Source: Desulfonatronum thioautotrophicum
Lineage (GTDB): Bacteria; Desulfobacterota; Desulfovibrionia; Desulfovibrionales; Desulfonatronaceae
DNA: 64,000 nucleotides
Assembly (NCBI RefSeq): GCF_000934745.1
Contig: NZ_JYNO01000001.1
Span: 496,001 to 560,000, forward strand
Direction of reading: 5' to 3'
Positions 62,719-64,000 of the stretch are shown here, in pieces. Position numbers and translations under genes: made by a program. The notes below the pieces were generated by a model that saw nothing but the letters and a program-made list of their open reading frames with translations, was not told the DNA's origin and ran no database searches. Each line of letters begins with the position of its first letter. Within the stretch, counting starts at the first letter, position 1.

Positions 62719-62933
62719 ATCGTATCCGGATCGAGTTTGGTTGTCTTACCCTGGGCGTAATCCTGCAAGGCTTCTTGCGCAAGTTGCGCCAAGGTGCCTT
62801 CCGATTCAGAGAAAAGATGATCCCATTTATTCTCTGATTCAATCTCTTCGAGAACCATCCGCGCAACGATGTTCTGTTCCAGTGTCGGCAGTCTGGAAGC
62901 AACATCAAATGCTTTTTCAAGCAAGCTGGTCAT
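62715..62933 (-). CDS. Antitoxin of RelE/ParE-type pair
   Basis: 72 residues, helical and acidic (MTSLLEKAFDVASRLPTLEQNIVARMVLEEIESENKWDHLF), ending with a short tail. Upstream of and coupled to the toxin. Begins 23 bases after the methyltransferase stop, so the TA pair sits inside the methyltransferase-helicase operon. Confidence 0.8.
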   Translation of the reverse strand: MTSLLEKAFDVASRLPTLEQNIVARMVLEEIESENKWDHLFSESEGTLAQLAQEALQDYAQGKTTKLDPDTM

Positions 62934-62956
62934 GGCTGTTCACCGTGTTTTTCCTG

Positions 62957-64000
62957 TCAGTTTGGCCGAAATTGCTGGGCAAATATCGCCTCAATCGCCT
63001 CGAACCGTTCACAGCCGTCAAAGCTGAGCGCTGCGGGATCGTTGGTCAGTAGTCGTTCCGCGGGATGGTCTTGGAGCTTGTTTTGGAGCCATGCCTGGGA
63101 GTCCGGACTTCGGCAGTCGCGAAAAAACAAGGCTGTCGGGATCCCCAGGAGATCCCGGCCCAGAATCACGGCACCCTGTTCTTCACGGTACATGCGATCC
63201 ACATCCAACCCCAGCAGGTAAACCAGGCTCTCCACAAGGTCCACATCCCGGGGTTCAGCCGGCCCCGCGGTCACGGCCCGCTTGAGACGATACCCGAAGG
63301 GAGTCAGAAAGCGTTCCACGCCGCAATAGACCTTTTTACTCGCACGATCCAGACGATAGCGCAACGTAAAGGCCGGATCAGGCAGCAGCGGAAAGCGTTC
63401 CAGACGGGGATCCGGCGGAACATCCAGATTTTCAAGGGTATCCTCGTACTGCTCCAGGGACTGGATCCGCATGAACAGACCAGGTCCGTCCACGGCCTTG
63501 GCCTGCCCTGAACCCCAGGCCGTGGCGGCCGCAACCTTTTTCAACCGCGGTACGATCAATGTTTCAAAATACCGGTTCACTTCCACCGTGAGGAACTTGC
63601 GACGGCTCTTTTCCAGGCGATTAACGTCCATCACGGCATGGGCCGTACTCCCGGAGCCGCCAAAACAGTCCAGAATCATGTCCTTCTCCCCGGAGCCCTG
63701 GAGAATGAACCGGGACACGAAGCTGGAGTGCTTGGGCGCGAGAAACACGCCGGACTTGCTAAACAACGCCGATGTTTGTTTTTCTCCGTCGGAATAGTCA
63801 CGGAAGACGCTTTTGCCGACATTGTTGGAGACTTCATGCAGCATTCGCTTGAGGCGGGGCAACTTCTTCTCATCCTTGCCCCAAGCAATCCGATGATCCT
63901 CATCCAGGCTTTGAAAACATCGGCGATCAGTATCATCAGATCCATTCTTCAAAGGAAATTTCCAGCCACTTTTTGGTTGAGGGCAAGGCTTATTGGTCAC
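62957..64000 (-). CDS. DNA adenine methyltransferase (Mod-like), 3' part
   Basis: About 347 residues visible; the frame continues past the window end. The SAM-binding motif DCFGGSGSTAHAV is present and is followed by TVEVNRYFETLIVPRLKKV. The catalytic DPPY-type motif would be upstream, in a beta-class arrangement typical of type III Mod and related enzymes. The C-terminal half (LERFPLLPDPAFTLRYRLDRASKKVYCG) resembles Mod proteins paired with helicases. Confidence 0.85.
   Translation of the reverse strand: MTNKPCPQPKSGWKFPLKNGSDDTDRRCFQSLDEDHRIAWGKDEKKLPRLKRMLHEVSNNVGKSVFRDYSDGEKQTSALFSKSGVFLAPKHSSFVSRFILQGSGEKDMILDCFGGSGSTAHAVMDVNRLEKSRRKFLTVEVNRYFETLIVPRLKKVAAATAWGSGQAKAVDGPGLFMRIQSLEQYEDTLENLDVPPDPRLERFPLLPDPAFTLRYRLDRASKKVYCGVERFLTPFGYRLKRAVTAGPAEPRDVDLVESLVYLLGLDVDRMYREEQGAVILGRDLLGIPTALFFRDCRSPDSQAWLQNKLQDHPAERLLTNDPAALSFDGCERFEAIEAIFAQQFRPN

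Noticed and set aside
1-64000. CRISPR arrays, tRNA or rRNA genes
   Set aside because: No regularly spaced identical repeats with unique spacers, no cloverleaf with conserved TPsiC arm, and no rRNA-like segments were found by eye. The 415-bp duplication and REP palindromes are not CRISPR.

Overview
The window (about 64 kb, GC-rich with a few AT-rich insertions) looks like chromosome of a sulfate-reducing Desulfovibrionales-type bacterium. This is inferred from the gene set: glycyl-radical and TRAP systems for organosulfonates, tungsten aldehyde oxidoreductase, SelB, a DMSO-reductase-type molybdoenzyme and many sigma54 regulators. No rRNA, tRNA or CRISPR array was found.

Layout. 0-8.4 kb: conserved housekeeping genes (gyrA, yjbQ, tandem universal-stress protein, intramembrane protease, glutaminyl cyclotransferase, YfcE-type phosphoesterase, selB). 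8.4-13.7 kb: a mobile-element zone with a REP-associated tyrosine transposase whose 5' half is tandemly amplified, an hsdM fragment, an intact IS1634-type element with 6-bp target duplication, a frameshifted IS1595-type transposase, and palindromic repeats. 13.9-15.6 kb: an ATPase plus PD-(D/E)xK-like nuclease pair that resembles a defence module. 16-46 kb: the main feature of the window, a 28-kb organosulfonate island. 46-52.7 kb: a DmsABC-type molybdoenzyme operon with chaperone and LuxR/PAS regulator. 53-57 kb: TraB-family protein and a two-gene E1 dehydrogenase. 57-64 kb: decaying and intact toxin-antitoxin genes and a methyltransferase/helicase restriction-like system cut by the window end.

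The sulfonate island has three blocks. Block A (18.2-21.7 kb) is a glycyl radical C-S lyase (IslA/HpsG type) with its activase, behind a clear sigma54 promoter and flanked by two sigma54 activators. Block B (23.5-34.3 kb) has its own sigma54 promoter. It encodes a YihU-like dehydrogenase, a tungsten aldehyde:ferredoxin oxidoreductase with a MoaD-like and an E1-like partner, a TRAP transporter, a LarA-type nickel racemase, sulfolactate sulfo-lyase SuyAB and an aldolase-like protein. Block C (35.3-46.2 kb) diverges from a GntR regulator. It encodes an HpsN-like (histidinol-dehydrogenase-fold) enzyme, an iron alcohol dehydrogenase, two paralogous TRAP binding proteins sharing one permease, RidA, cysteate sulfo-lyase CuyA, an Asp/Glu-type racemase and an aldehyde dehydrogenase.

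Together these genes could import dihydroxypropanesulfonate, sulfolactate, isethionate and cysteate and split all of them to sulfite plus C2/C3 carbon. Sulfite would then feed dissimilatory sulfite reduction. The most novel proposals, all inferences, are a nickel-dependent sulfolactate racemase and a ferredoxin-linked oxidation of sulfolactaldehyde by the aldehyde oxidoreductase.
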